Positions 1 to 9,731 of a stretch of DNA of 64,000 nt are shown here, in pieces. The notes under the pieces were generated by a model. That model ran no database searches. It saw nothing but the letters and a program-made list of their open reading frames with translations, and was not told the origin of the DNA. This DNA comes from Roseithermus sacchariphilus (GTDB lineage Bacteria > Bacteroidota > Rhodothermia > Rhodothermales > MEBIC09517): assembly GCA_003285105.1 (NCBI GenBank), contig CP030158.1, positions 3,830,449 through 3,894,448 on the forward strand. The letters run 5' to 3'. The position numbers were made by a program, and so were the translations under genes. Position 1 is the stretch's first letter. Each line of letters opens with the position of its first letter.

Positions 1-95
1 GGCTGGAGCGCCGTTACCTGAAGGATGCCTTCACCCTCGTGCGGCAGCTCCAGTCCGCCCTGCAACAGCGGTTTCAGACCCGCCTCATCAGCTAG
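1..95 (+). CDS. C-terminal end of a probable CBS/DUF294-type signalling protein (partial)
   Basis: Only the last 30 codons are in the window, in the frame starting at base 3, with stop TAG at 93-95. The visible tail contains LERRYLKDAFTLVRQLQSAL. This resembles the C-terminal helix of DUF294 putative nucleotidyltransferase substrate-binding domains, which occur in CBS-domain proteins often encoded just ahead of a DnaQ-like exonuclease. The next gene starts on the base after this stop, so translational coupling is likely. The identification rests on a short tail and on gene order and is tentative. Confidence 0.5.
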   Translation, partial: LERRYLKDAFTLVRQLQSALQQRFQTRLIS

Positions 96-764
96 ATGCG
101 CCTCGCCCTCCAGCGGTGGTGGTACCGCCGGCGTCTGCCGCCCGGCCCCCTCCGCACGCTGCTCGAAGCCCCCCTGCCCGACCGCGCCCGCGTCGTCGCC
201 GCCACCTCGTTCCTGGCCCTCGACCTGGAGACCACCGGGCTCGATGCCCGGACCGATCAGATCGTCAGCATCGGCAGCGTCCCCATCGTCGAGGGCCGCA
301 TCCGGCTGGCCGAAGCCCGGTACCGGGTGCTGCGAATCGACGGCTCGGTGAACCACAGCGCCACCATCCACGGCCTGAGGGACCGGGACGTGCAGCACGG
401 CGAGGCCCTGGAGGACGTGTTGCCCGGCCTGCTGAACCGGCTCACCGATGCGGTCCTCCTGGCCCATCACGCCCCCTTCGATCTCGGCTTCCTGAACGCC
501 GCCTGCCGCCGGTGCTACGGCGCGCCGCTCCTCGTCCCCGTGGCGGATACGCTGACGCTGGCCCGCACCGCCCTGCACGTCCGGGGCGTGTCCGTTCCCA
601 GGGGCGGGTTCCGCCTGGCCGCGCTGCGGGCGCGGTACGGTCTGCCTCCCCTGCAGGCGCATCACGCCCTGGCCGACGCCCTGGCCACCGCCGAGCTCTT
701 CCTGGCCCTCGTCGCCCACCAGGGCGGCGCAGACCGCGTCCGGCTGCGCGACGTGCTGCGGTGA
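96..764 (+). CDS. 3'-5' exonuclease, DnaQ/DEDD family
   Basis: A 222-residue protein of the DnaQ-like (DNA polymerase III epsilon-type) exonuclease family, which removes nucleotides from 3' ends using two metal ions. The three motifs are intact: Exo I as LALDLETTGLD near residue 41, Exo II as HHAPFDLGF near 124, and Exo III as HHALADALAT near 188, giving a DEDDh active site. About 35 basic residues precede the domain. The ATG follows directly on the stop of the upstream gene, so the two are probably one operon. No polymerase-binding tail is visible, so a role as a stand-alone repair or signalling-associated nuclease is more likely than replicative proofreading. That role is inferred. Confidence 0.93.
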   Translation: MRLALQRWWYRRRLPPGPLRTLLEAPLPDRARVVAATSFLALDLETTGLDARTDQIVSIGSVPIVEGRIRLAEARYRVLRIDGSVNHSATIHGLRDRDVQHGEALEDVLPGLLNRLTDAVLLAHHAPFDLGFLNAACRRCYGAPLLVPVADTLTLARTALHVRGVSVPRGGFRLAALRARYGLPPLQAHHALADALATAELFLALVAHQGGADRVRLRDVLR

Positions 765-779
765 CGAACGGCCTCGCAC

Positions 780-814
780 GAAAACGCCCGCAGACACGGG
801 CGTGCTGCGGGCGT
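780..814 (-). terminator. Intrinsic terminator of the yceI-like gene
   Basis: A 10-bp perfect stem (784-793 pairs with 805-814) is followed on the minus strand by four T residues (783-780). It lies about 55 bases beyond the stop of the minus-strand YceI gene. It may also stop plus-strand transcription from the exonuclease, but no T run follows on that side. Confidence 0.7.
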
Positions 815-868
815 GGGATGAAAACCGGATCGACGCCGGGCGGGCAGACGCGTCGCCCGAGAGCGACG

Positions 869-1462
869 TCAGTTGGCCGTATCGGGCGTAGCCACCAGAT
901 CGAAGTGGACCACGACGTCCTTGGCCACACGCCAGGCTCCGAACATGGCCACCGGCGGCTTGATGCCGTAGGCCGTCATGTCCAGCTCGTGGCTGCCCGT
1001 GAAGCGAAGGCTGCCGTCATCGGCCCGGGTGCCCTGCACCTGCATGGCGATTTCGTTCGTCACACCGTGCAGAGTCAGGTTACCGCGGGTGTCCAGCACG
1101 AAGCCGTCGCCGTCCCCGTTCGCCGGCACCGCCTCGATGAGCGTGTAGGTGATCTCCGGGAAGGCCTCGACTTCGAGCGCGTTGTGCATGTTCTTGTCCA
1201 TGATCACACTCTTGTCGCTCACCACCTGGTTTGCGGGGATGGTCACCTGAACCTGCTGGAGTACCGGCGTCTCCGCATCGGCCAGCGTCAGCGTCCCGGA
1301 GAGTTGCTTGGCATAGACCGTCCAGTCGCTTTTGTTGGACGTACCCTCGATCCGCATCGAGCTTTCCGGCGAGATCGTGTAGGTGGTCTGCGCCGACGCC
1401 GCGCCGATGAACAGGAACGTCATCAGAACGAGCCGGCCAGCGTGCGTGAGCATTTTCTTCAT
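869..1462 (-). CDS. YceI family periplasmic protein
   Basis: A 197-residue secreted protein of the YceI-like family, a lipocalin-like beta-barrel that binds isoprenoid or other amphiphilic molecules in the periplasm. Start MKKMLTHAG was chosen because it gives a clean signal peptide (basic n-region, hydrophobic LVLMTFLFIGA core, cleavage after ASA); a longer open frame upstream lacks such a start. The mature part shows YceI features: TYTISPESSM at the front, then SDKSVIMDKNMHNALE, FPEITYTL and LTLHGVTNE, ending with VVVHFDLVATP. It stands alone, divergent from the Gfo/Idh gene. The exact ligand cannot be told from sequence. Confidence 0.93.
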   Translation of the reverse strand: MKKMLTHAGRLVLMTFLFIGAASAQTTYTISPESSMRIEGTSNKSDWTVYAKQLSGTLTLADAETPVLQQVQVTIPANQVVSDKSVIMDKNMHNALEVEAFPEITYTLIEAVPANGDGDGFVLDTRGNLTLHGVTNEIAMQVQGTRADDGSLRFTGSHELDMTAYGIKPPVAMFGAWRVAKDVVVHFDLVATPDTAN

Positions 1463-1819
1463 GATCGAGCGAGCATCTGGCGAAACGAATGAACGTGGAG
1501 GAGGCGGGGCTGCGCCAGGACGCAGCAGCCTCGCCCGTCGGAACGACCCCTGAAGTACCGGCGGGCCGCCGTTTGGTTCGCCCCCCGGCCGATCCTCCGG
1601 GAGCCAGCATACGACGTGCGCGCGCGACGGGCTGTAAGGATTTCCCGGCACCCGATCCCATGCGATTGCCTACGGAAGCCTTTTCATCGTTGCAAGAAAT
1701 TTTATAATTGCGGAGTTTGGGACACTGGCAATCGACCCCGGCCACAGAGGCCCCGCCCCGGCGCCGGGTTGTTTGTACCATCACCGTTCAGCCCCCCTTA
1801 TTCAGCAGCAGGAAGCATC
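1463..1819. other. Divergent intergenic region between yceI and the first Gfo/Idh gene
   Basis: A 357-base gap without a credible gene. It must hold promoters for both divergent genes. The only clear AT-rich patch is around 1680-1712, described separately as a candidate promoter for the plus-strand gene. No riboswitch-like fold or repeat was recognised. Confidence 0.6.
1681..1708 (+). promoter_or_regulatory. Candidate sigma70-type promoter for the Gfo/Idh lipoprotein gene
   Basis: TATAAT at 1703-1708 is preceded after 16 bases by TTTTCA (1681-1686), four of six matches to TTGACA. It is the only AT-rich hexamer pair in the gap and points to the gene starting at 1820. Bacteroidota often use different promoter consensus sequences, so this is a weak call. 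Confidence 0.3.
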
Positions 1820-3235
1820 ATGAAACACCGGAAGAAGATCACCCGAACGCCCGACCCCTCGCGCCGCGACTTCATCCGCAAGGGCGCCGTCGCCGCCACG
1901 GCCATGATTGCGGGCTGTTCGCCCAAGGCCGCCGAGCAGGTCGTGGACACGGCCAGCCGCACCGCCCCGGCGACGGGCGCCGTGCTCGGCGCCAACGACC
2001 GTCTGGTCGTTGGCTTCGTGGGCGTCGGCGGGCAGGGCTACAACGCCCACCTGCGCAGCGTCGTCAACCTGAACGACGATGGCTCGCCTCGGCACGAGTA
2101 TGACTACAACGCCGTGGGCGTGGCCGCGTGCGACGTCTTCACCAAGCGCCGGGACCGGGCCGTCGAAACCCTCAAGATGGGCCTCGAAACCCGCGGCATG
2201 AGCGGCTACTCGGCCGAAGGCTACGACGACTACCGGCGGCTCCTGGAGCGCGACGACATCGACGCCGTCTTCATCGGCACCGTGGACCACTGGCACACCC
2301 GCGTGGCGCTCGACGCCCTGGACGCCGGCAAGCACGTCTACTGCGAAAAGCCGATGACGCGCTACCTCATGGAGGCCTTCCAGATCCACGACAAGGTCAA
2401 GGAGACCGGCAAGACCTTCCAGATCGGCTCGCAGTACTGCACCGAGGGCAAGTGGCACAAGGCCGCCGAGCTCATCCGCGCCGGGCAGATCGGGCCGCTC
2501 GTGCTGGCGCAGGACTCCTACATGCGCAACAACCCCGACGGCGAGTGGAACTACGAGATCGACCCGGATCTCAATCCCGAAACGTGTGACTGGGACACCT
2601 GGCTCGGGCCGGTGTCGGACCGCCCCTTCAGCGCGGACCACTACCATCGCTGGCGCAAGTACTACCCCTACTGCGCCGGTATCCTCGGGGACCTGCTCGC
2701 CCACCGCATCCACCCGCTGCTCATCGCCACCGGGAATCCCGAGTTTCCCACCCGCGTGGCCTGCATCGGCACGCGCAAGATCACCCCGGACCGCGACGTG
2801 CCGGACAACACGCAGCTCCTGGCGGAATTCCCGAGCGGGCTGTGCATGATCATCACCGGCTCGACGGTCAATGAGCAGGGGCTCGGCCAGGTCATCCGCG
2901 GCCACGAGGCGACGCTCTACTTCAGCGGCAACACGCTGGAGATGCGCCCCGAACGCCCCTTCGCCGACCTGGTCGACCGGCAGCAGTTCGACAACATCGA
3001 GCCCGGGGTGAGCATCCCCGCGCACATCGCCAACTTCTTCGAGTCCATCCGGGAGAACAAGGCGCCGAACGGCAACATCGACGTGGCCATCCGCTGCCAG
3101 ACCATCATCTCGATGGCGGAGATGTCCGAACGGCTCGGCGAGATGCTCTACTTCGACCCGACGACGCGGAAGCTGACGACGGGCAGCGGCCGGGAGATCG
3201 AACCGATCACCTACGGCACGCTGGAGCTCTCCTGA
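1820..3235 (+). CDS. Gfo/Idh/MocA family oxidoreductase, Tat-exported lipoprotein
   Basis: A 471-residue NAD(P)-dependent oxidoreductase-like protein. The N-terminus has a twin-arginine motif (PSRRDFIRKG) followed by a short hydrophobic stretch and the lipobox MIAGC, so export folded and lipid anchoring are predicted. The Rossmann part starts at VGFVGVGGQGYNAH (about residue 70), and the sugar-oxidoreductase signature YCEKPMT supplies the conserved Lys. The rest is the usual alpha/beta C-terminal domain with HRIHPLLIATG. Start ATG 1820 has AGGAAG just upstream; the longer frame starting at 1616 is not credible. Such exported family members are common in Bacteroidota and Planctomycetes, usually with unknown sugar substrates. 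A strong terminator follows. Confidence 0.93.
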   Translation: MKHRKKITRTPDPSRRDFIRKGAVAATAMIAGCSPKAAEQVVDTASRTAPATGAVLGANDRLVVGFVGVGGQGYNAHLRSVVNLNDDGSPRHEYDYNAVGVAACDVFTKRRDRAVETLKMGLETRGMSGYSAEGYDDYRRLLERDDIDAVFIGTVDHWHTRVALDALDAGKHVYCEKPMTRYLMEAFQIHDKVKETGKTFQIGSQYCTEGKWHKAAELIRAGQIGPLVLAQDSYMRNNPDGEWNYEIDPDLNPETCDWDTWLGPVSDRPFSADHYHRWRKYYPYCAGILGDLLAHRIHPLLIATGNPEFPTRVACIGTRKITPDRDVPDNTQLLAEFPSGLCMIITGSTVNEQGLGQVIRGHEATLYFSGNTLEMRPERPFADLVDRQQFDNIEPGVSIPAHIANFFESIRENKAPNGNIDVAIRCQTIISMAEMSERLGEMLYFDPTTRKLTTGSGREIEPITYGTLELS

Positions 3236-3255
3236 TCCCGCTTCGACCGACCCCG

Positions 3256-3293
3256 GGGGGTTTCGCACGTCCGCCGTGCGAAACCCCCTTTTT
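3256..3293 (+). terminator. Strong rho-independent terminator after the Gfo/Idh gene
   Basis: A perfect 14-bp stem (3256-3269 with 3275-3288), a five-base loop, then five T residues. It lies 20 bases after the stop at 3235 and separates this gene from the ApbE gene. Confidence 0.92.
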
Positions 3294-3325
3294 GTTAGAT
3301 CCGACGTGTTCGTGGCACCGATGCG

Positions 3326-4327
3326 ATGGCCTTCGTGCGTGTAGCCTGCCGGGCGATGGCGACCCGGTTCGAGATGGCGCTCTACGGGGATGACCCGGTC
3401 CGGCTGCGTGCGGCGGGCGAGGAAGCGCTCGCCGAGATCCAGCGGCTGGAGGCGCAGTTGAGCTTTTACCGGCCCTCCAGCGAGATCAGCCGGATCAACC
3501 AGCGGGCGGCCGAGGGTCCCGTGCGCGTGGAGCCGGGCCTGTTCCGCCTGCTCCTGACGGCCCGGCGGCTGCACGCCGACACCGGGGGAGCCTTCGACGT
3601 GACGGTGGCGCCGTTGATGCGTTGCTGGGGCTTCGTCAACGACACCGGACGGCGGCCGGAGCCGGATGCCCTGGCCGCGGCACGCGCGCGTACGGGCATG
3701 CACCTCGTCCGGCTGGACGAGGCGGCCTTCACCGTTGCCTTCGCCCGCCCCGGCGTGCAGATCGACCTGGGCGGCATCGGCAAGGGCTATGCCCTGGACG
3801 AGGCGGCGCATCTCCTCCGCGAGGCTGGGATCTCCCGGGCCCTGCTCCACGGCGGCACCAGCACGGTCGTGGCGCTGGGTACGCCCCCGGATGCCCCGTA
3901 CTGGACCATCGCCATCGCCCGCCCCGGCGTGCAGACCGCTGAACCGGAGGGCGACGACCTGCTGGCGCAGGTGCACCTCGCCGATGCCGCGCTGTCCGTC
4001 TCCGCCGTGTGGGGCAAAGCCTTCGAAGTAGACGGCACCGTCTACGGGCACGTCCTGGATCCGCGCCGGGGCCGGCCCGTCGAGGGCGCCGTGCTGGCCG
4101 CCGTCGTGTGCCCGTCGGCCACGGAGGCCGATGCCCGATCGACGGCCCTGCTCGTGGAGGGCCGGGCCGGCCTCGACCGTCTGGCCCGGCACACCCCCCC
4201 GCTCCAGGGGCTCGTCGTCGACCGTGCGGCAGGGGATCGGGGCGGCACGCTCCACCGGGTCGGTGCGCCGTCGCAGGAGGGGCGTGGTGGCCCGGTCATC
4301 ACCCTCCACCCGTCTGCCGCGCCATAG
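3326..4327 (+). CDS. apbE: FAD:protein FMN transferase (ApbE family)
   Basis: A 333-residue ApbE-family enzyme, which moves FMN from FAD onto a threonine of target proteins such as redox-pump or fumarate-reductase-like subunits. Family features are in order: MATRFEMALYG at the start, LSFYRPSSEISRIN near residue 50, TGGAFDVTVAPLM near 92, the IDLGGIGKGYALDEA motif near 150, and EADARSTALLVEG near 270 where the metal site lies. No signal peptide or lipobox is present, unlike many ApbE proteins, so it should act in the cytoplasm unless the start is wrong. No obvious flavinylated partner is encoded next to it. It sits between two Tat-type Gfo/Idh genes, downstream of a strong terminator. Confidence 0.92.
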   Translation: MAFVRVACRAMATRFEMALYGDDPVRLRAAGEEALAEIQRLEAQLSFYRPSSEISRINQRAAEGPVRVEPGLFRLLLTARRLHADTGGAFDVTVAPLMRCWGFVNDTGRRPEPDALAAARARTGMHLVRLDEAAFTVAFARPGVQIDLGGIGKGYALDEAAHLLREAGISRALLHGGTSTVVALGTPPDAPYWTIAIARPGVQTAEPEGDDLLAQVHLADAALSVSAVWGKAFEVDGTVYGHVLDPRRGRPVEGAVLAAVVCPSATEADARSTALLVEGRAGLDRLARHTPPLQGLVVDRAAGDRGGTLHRVGAPSQEGRGGPVITLHPSAAP

Positions 4328-4493
4328 ATTTATTGCCGACAAGCCTCTATTTTGGAGCGCATTGCGAAAAGGACCGGTGGGGCTCCCACTCACCAGCGCT
4401 CCGACGCCCCCGGGGATCACAGGCTACCCGTCCACTTTCCCCCCGCCCCTCATCATCCATCATTCCATCGACCAGGTTCATCCGACCGATTCC

Positions 4494-5792
4494 ATGAAGC
4501 AGAAGAACCCCCTGTCGGCCTCGCCGGACACCCCTTCGCTGAGCCGGCGTGCCTTCCTAAAAAAAAGCTCCCTGGCCACGCTGGTCGGGGTCTCCAGCGG
4601 CGTCTTCGAGATCCGGGCGGCTCCGGCCGAGCCGCCTCGCACCGTTGAAGACCCGATCCGCATCGGGCTGATCGGATTCGGCGAGTGGGGCCGGGAGATT
4701 GCGGCCACCCTCACGCGCATGGAGCAGGCCCAGCTGGCCGCCGTCTGCGACACCTACGATGTCATGCTGCGCCGCGCCGAACGATCCGTGCCCCAGGCCG
4801 CGCGCTACACCGACTACCGGGCCGTTCTGGACGACCCGGACATCCAGGCCGTCGTCATCGCCACGCCGACGCACCTGCACAAGCAGATCGTGCTCGACGC
4901 CTTCGAGGCGGGCAAACACGTCTACTGCGAGGCGCCGATGGCGCACACCGTGGATGATGCCCGCGAGATCGCCCGGGCCGCGCGGGCGGTGGAAGACCGG
5001 CTGATCTTCCAGGTCGGGCTGCTGCACCGCTCGGATCCTCAGTACCGGTCCGTGTTCGGCTTCATCCGCAGCGGCGCCATCGGGCGGTCGGTCATGACGC
5101 GCTCGCAATGGCACGCGAAGCAGAGCTGGCGACGCACCTCTCCCAACCGCGAACGCGAACGCGCGCTCAACTGGCGGCTGGACCCGGAGCTCAGCACCGG
5201 CATCATCGGCGAAGTCGGTGTGCACCAGCTCGACACCATCTTCTGGATCCTTCAGGAACGCCCCGAGGCCGTCCACGGCTTCGGCCAGGTCATGCTCTGG
5301 GACGACGGCCGCGAGGTGCCTGACACCATCCAGGCCGTGCTCCGCTTCCCCGGCAAGGTGCACATGATCTACGATGGCACCCTGGCCAGCTCCTTCGACG
5401 GGCAATACGACATGTTCTACGGGAGCGACAGCACGATCATGCTGCGCGACCAGAAGGCGTGGATGTTCAAGGAGGTCGACGCCCCGATGCTCGGGTGGGA
5501 GGTCTATGCCCGGAAAGACAAGTTCTACACGGAGACGGGCATCGCCCTCGTCGCCAATGCGACGAAGCTGGATTCCCTGAGCCTCAGCCCGACGGACCCC
5601 ATCCCGGGCCAGGAAACGCCGCTCTGGTATGCGATGGCAGAGTTCCTGGAGAACAATGCCTTCGGCCCCTATCCGCCGGCGGCCAATTACCAGGTGGGCT
5701 ACGAGGCCACGGTGGCTGCCATCAAGGCGCACGAAGCCACCATGCAGGAAACGTCGATCACGCTCGACGAAACCCTGTACGACATCGGCTGA
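4494..5792 (+). CDS. Gfo/Idh/MocA family oxidoreductase with Tat signal
   Basis: A 432-residue exported Gfo/Idh-like protein. The start at 4494 gives a Tat signal (LSRRAFLKKSSLATLVGVSS); earlier in-frame codons read through non-coding sequence. The nucleotide-binding motif is IGLIGFGEWGREI near residue 59. The position of the usual EKP motif reads VYCEAPMAHT, so the Lys normally involved in catalysis is Ala. This variant occurs in some exported members and may mean a changed or lost redox role. The C-terminal domain has GEVGVHQLDTIFWIL. It is about 55 bases longer-spaced from ApbE than an operon usually needs, and it ends in a good terminator. Confidence 0.9.
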   Translation: MKQKNPLSASPDTPSLSRRAFLKKSSLATLVGVSSGVFEIRAAPAEPPRTVEDPIRIGLIGFGEWGREIAATLTRMEQAQLAAVCDTYDVMLRRAERSVPQAARYTDYRAVLDDPDIQAVVIATPTHLHKQIVLDAFEAGKHVYCEAPMAHTVDDAREIARAARAVEDRLIFQVGLLHRSDPQYRSVFGFIRSGAIGRSVMTRSQWHAKQSWRRTSPNRERERALNWRLDPELSTGIIGEVGVHQLDTIFWILQERPEAVHGFGQVMLWDDGREVPDTIQAVLRFPGKVHMIYDGTLASSFDGQYDMFYGSDSTIMLRDQKAWMFKEVDAPMLGWEVYARKDKFYTETGIALVANATKLDSLSLSPTDPIPGQETPLWYAMAEFLENNAFGPYPPAANYQVGYEATVAAIKAHEATMQETSITLDETLYDIG

Positions 5793-5815
5793 CGCGTTCG
5801 CCCGGCTGCTGCGCC

Positions 5816-5849
5816 GCCCCGGTCGTCACCCGACGGCCGGGGCTTTTTT
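5816..5849 (+). terminator. Rho-independent terminator after the second Gfo/Idh gene
   Basis: GCCCCGG (5816-5822) pairs with CCGGGGC (5837-5843), with an inner CGTC/GACG extension, then six T residues (5844-5849). It lies 24 bases after the stop at 5792 and overlaps the end of the convergent response-regulator gene. Confidence 0.85.
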
Positions 5850-6319
5850 CATACGTCGCCGGGCGTACGGCCTGTGCCCGGCGTGCACGCCGCCAGCACG
5901 GCGGCCAGCTGGTCCTGCCGAACGGGCTTGCTCAGGTAATCGTCCATCCCGGCATCGAGGCACCGCTGCCGGTCCCCGGACAGGGCATTGGCCGTGATCG
6001 CGACGATACGCGGCTGGCGCTCGGGCGGCAGAATCCGGCGGATCTCCTCGGTGGCCTGCAGGCCATTCATCTCGGGCATCTGCAAATCCATCAGCAGCAG
6101 ATCGTATCGCTGGCGCTGAACCGCCTCCACCGCCTCCCGCCCGTTCACCGCCACGTCGGCGTCGTACCCGAGCTTCTTGAGCATGAGCAGGGCCACCTTG
6201 CGGTTGACCAGGTTGTCCTCGACGAGCAGAATGCTCAACGAGGATGTCTTCTTGTCCGAGTGTGGATCCTCGTCCAGATGCGCCATGCGCTGTAGAGTTT
6301 CATTCCCATACATAGCCAT
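5849..6319 (-). CDS. Stand-alone response regulator receiver (REC) protein
   Basis: A 156-residue single-domain CheY-like receiver. It has the acidic pocket LLVEDN, the phospho-acceptor Asp in LLMDLQMPEMNG, the switch Thr region VAITANAL, and the conserved Lys in YLSKPV. No output domain follows, so it probably acts as a phosphorelay intermediate or binds a partner. Its sequence is closest in style to the receiver domains at the ends of hybrid histidine kinases. Start MAMYGNETLQ (6319) was chosen; ATG 6313 or 6283 are possible, and the frame further upstream runs into the tRNA terminator region. No kinase is adjacent. Confidence 0.88.
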   Translation of the reverse strand: MAMYGNETLQRMAHLDEDPHSDKKTSSLSILLVEDNLVNRKVALLMLKKLGYDADVAVNGREAVEAVQRQRYDLLLMDLQMPEMNGLQATEEIRRILPPERQPRIVAITANALSGDRQRCLDAGMDDYLSKPVRQDQLAAVLAACTPGTGRTPGDV

Positions 6320-6492
6320 CACGCGTACCAGAAGTCCGGTACTCAACCGCACAGATGTCCGAGCGTCCGGGGCAGAGTATCGGCAGCAGGTCGCGGCGGT
6401 TAACCCGATGGCGGCGACCCGCTTCCTGGCTTCGGCGATGACGGAACTCCGGCGATGGCGATAGCGGTGGTGGGGAGGCGCCATCGGCCGGG

Positions 6493-6527
6493 AAAAGCAG
6501 AGAGCCCCGGGCAACCGTGCCCGGGGC
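6493..6527 (-). terminator. Terminator downstream of tRNA-Thr
   Basis: A 10-bp perfect GC-rich stem (6504-6513 with 6518-6527) and a short T run (TTTT, 6496-6493) about ten bases beyond the stem lie just past the 3' end of the minus-strand tRNA. Confidence 0.7.
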
Positions 6528-6536
6528 CCTTCGGAG

Positions 6537-6609
6537 AGCCAACGACCGGACTTGAACCGGTGACCTGCTCATTACGAGTGAGCTGCTCTACCAGCTGAGC
6601 TACGTTGGC
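6537..6609 (-). tRNA. tRNA-Thr (anticodon CGT)
   Basis: Read on the minus strand, the sequence folds as a full cloverleaf. The acceptor stem GCCAACG pairs with CGTTGGC. The D arm is GCTC-AGCTGGTA-GAGC and the anticodon stem is GCTCA/TGAGC with loop CTCGTAA, giving anticodon CGT (reads ACG, threonine). The variable loop is AGGTC and the T arm is ACCGG-TTCAAGT-CCGGT. The discriminator base is T and the CCA end is not encoded. A terminator follows. Confidence 0.96.
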
Positions 6610-6825
6610 CTGCTCTTGCGTTAGGGCCGCAAAAGTACGGTCGATTCCACGCCCTGTCAAGCAGCAGGATCCCCCTATCCACCGGCTCGCATAGAGCCCT
6701 TCTCGTCCTCATCTTTTTTTCATGCTCTCACACCCCGCTCCCGCGGGCGGTCCCTGGCATCTCGACCGCCTCGTAGGCATCTTGATCCGCCCCCCATCTC
6801 CCTACACGCCTGATTCCAGCCCCGC

Positions 6826-8340
<1,515 letters not shown>

Positions 8341-8491
8341 ATCCCGGCGCGGCGTCCTCCCATTTAACCTTTTGAACTCGTACCCTGTCCCACGCACCCC
8401 GCCGCCCCGGTGCGGCGGGCACAACCGGCATCGAGGCCGGCACCCCGCCGGCCCCCGTTCGACGCCCCCTTCATCAAACAGGACCCACGAT

Positions 8492-8824
8492 ATGGAAGCG
8501 CCTGCTCTGAACATCGAATACCACAGCGACACGCATGAATTCACCGATGCGATGAAGGAGAAGGTGGAACGCCGCATTCGGAAGCTCATGCGCGGGCACA
8601 AGGACATCACCGGCGCCTCGGTCGCGGTGGAACGCCATGTGACGCCTCAGCAACACAACAAGGAATACCGGGTGCGCATCGTCCTCTACTTCCGCCCGGA
8701 CAACATCGCCGCCGTCAGCAAGGCAGACACCCTCAACGCCGCCCTGCAGGATGCGCTGGAAGCCGCCGAGCGGCAGGTCCGCGAACACCGCGATAAGCTG
8801 AGGGAACGCTGGAAGCGTGCCTGA
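8492..8824 (+). CDS. hpf: Ribosome hibernation-promoting factor, short form (HPF/YfiA)
   Basis: A 110-residue protein of the HPF/YfiA (sigma-54 modulation) family, which binds the 30S subunit in the mRNA/tRNA channel and helps form inactive 70S or 100S ribosomes when growth stops. The single domain runs from LNIEYHSDTHEFTDAM through VERRIRKLM to the basic tail QVREHRDKLRERWKRA. The second, dimerising domain of the long form is absent. Start ATG 8492 is the family start; the larger frame overlapping the peptidase end is a shadow. It is followed by a strong terminator. Confidence 0.93.
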   Translation: MEAPALNIEYHSDTHEFTDAMKEKVERRIRKLMRGHKDITGASVAVERHVTPQQHNKEYRVRIVLYFRPDNIAAVSKADTLNAALQDALEAAERQVREHRDKLRERWKRA

Positions 8825-8869
8825 TCCCCCGGCTCCAGGCCGAGGTGCAGACACCCCACAGGCCATAAC

Positions 8870-8918
8870 GCCGTCGAGCCGCCCGGACGACCTCTCCGGA
8901 CGGCTCGACGGCTTTTTT
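8870..8918 (+). terminator. Rho-independent terminator after hpf
   Basis: A perfect 12-bp stem (8870-8881 with 8901-8912) with an inner TCCGGA/CCGGA pairing in the loop, followed by six T residues. It is placed 45 bases after the hpf stop. Confidence 0.92.
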
Positions 8919-8974
8919 GCGAGCCACGCCGACCCTGCAACGGCACCAGACAGGGCGACGGGGTTCCGCACACG

Positions 8975-9556
8975 CTAACGAAGGTACCGCAGATCGAACG
9001 TCGGTTGTGAGGCGGTGGGAAGCGGACGCCGGGTGCTCTTCTGCATACGCGTACCGCGCTGAATCAGCAAACGGTGCCGCAACAGCAGGAGCATATGTTC
9101 CTTCGCCACTTCGCTGCTGAGGCCCTGCCGGTCGGCCACCTGAAAGAACTCACCGAACAGGAACGAGTCGGGCAGCTGGTCGAAGAGACGCAGGGCCTGC
9201 TCGGGAATGGCGGGAGGCACATCGGCCACCTCCGGGGCGGCCGGTACATCGAGATCGCGATACAGACGGGCGACCGTGGCCTCCTCACGCAGCGTCTGAT
9301 TCTCCCGAAGCAGGCGCTCTCGCTCATCGGCCCATTGCGCCTTCTCCTGCCGAAGGGCCTGATGCTCGTGGCGCACACGCTCGTGCTCGGCCTTCAGGCG
9401 CTGGTGCTCGGCCTCCAGGCGCTCGTGCGCCTCGCGCCGGGACTGCTGTTCCTGATGCAGTCGCTCGTTCTCAGCCGCCAGACGCAGGATCTCCGATGTC
9501 AACCAGTCCAGCCGTTCCCGAAGATCGCTGCAAAAGGCCTTTAGCTCATCGTTCAT
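8975..9556 (-). CDS. Coiled-coil protein with a winged-helix-like C-terminal region
   Basis: A 193-residue protein not assigned to a named family. After MNDELKAFCSDL, residues about 12-95 form a long charged coiled coil with repeating Glu-His/Leu-Lys-Ala-Glu-His units (RLKAEHERVRHEHQALRQEK). The C-terminal 75 residues contain LRLFDQLPDSFLFGEFFQVA and then KEHMLLLLRHRLLIQRG. This reads like the helix-turn-helix seen at the end of many Bacteroidota primase-type or replication-associated proteins (a trigger helix, then a second helix, then G-x-x-x-K). Start 9556 was chosen over a longer frame to 9592. It is divergent from the DAHP synthase gene. A structural or DNA-binding role is inferred only. 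Confidence 0.7.
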   Translation of the reverse strand: MNDELKAFCSDLRERLDWLTSEILRLAAENERLHQEQQSRREAHERLEAEHQRLKAEHERVRHEHQALRQEKAQWADERERLLRENQTLREEATVARLYRDLDVPAAPEVADVPPAIPEQALRLFDQLPDSFLFGEFFQVADRQGLSSEVAKEHMLLLLRHRLLIQRGTRMQKSTRRPLPTASQPTFDLRYLR

Positions 9557-9731
9557 GCGTGGATTCGTTCCAGAGATCCGGGGGGACAGCAACAGGGAGG
9601 TGGCTCCCCGGGGGTTGAAAATAACGGATTACTACCCTGCATGCACGCCCTTTTGCCTGATCCGCCGTCATTTTCTCCCCCCCGACGTCTGATTCCTCGA
9701 CGCCCGCATGGTGTGCTTCCGGGACGTCGGG

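Noticed and set aside
116-1492. A 458-codon plus-strand frame over the exonuclease and YceI genes
   Set aside because: Overlaps two confirmed genes in other frames and is Pro/Arg-rich low complexity.
1802-4420. An 872-codon minus-strand open frame opposite the first Gfo/Idh and ApbE genes
   Set aside because: It is antisense to two clear genes and its Gly/Arg/Val/His-rich product matches the frame shadow of high-GC coding DNA.
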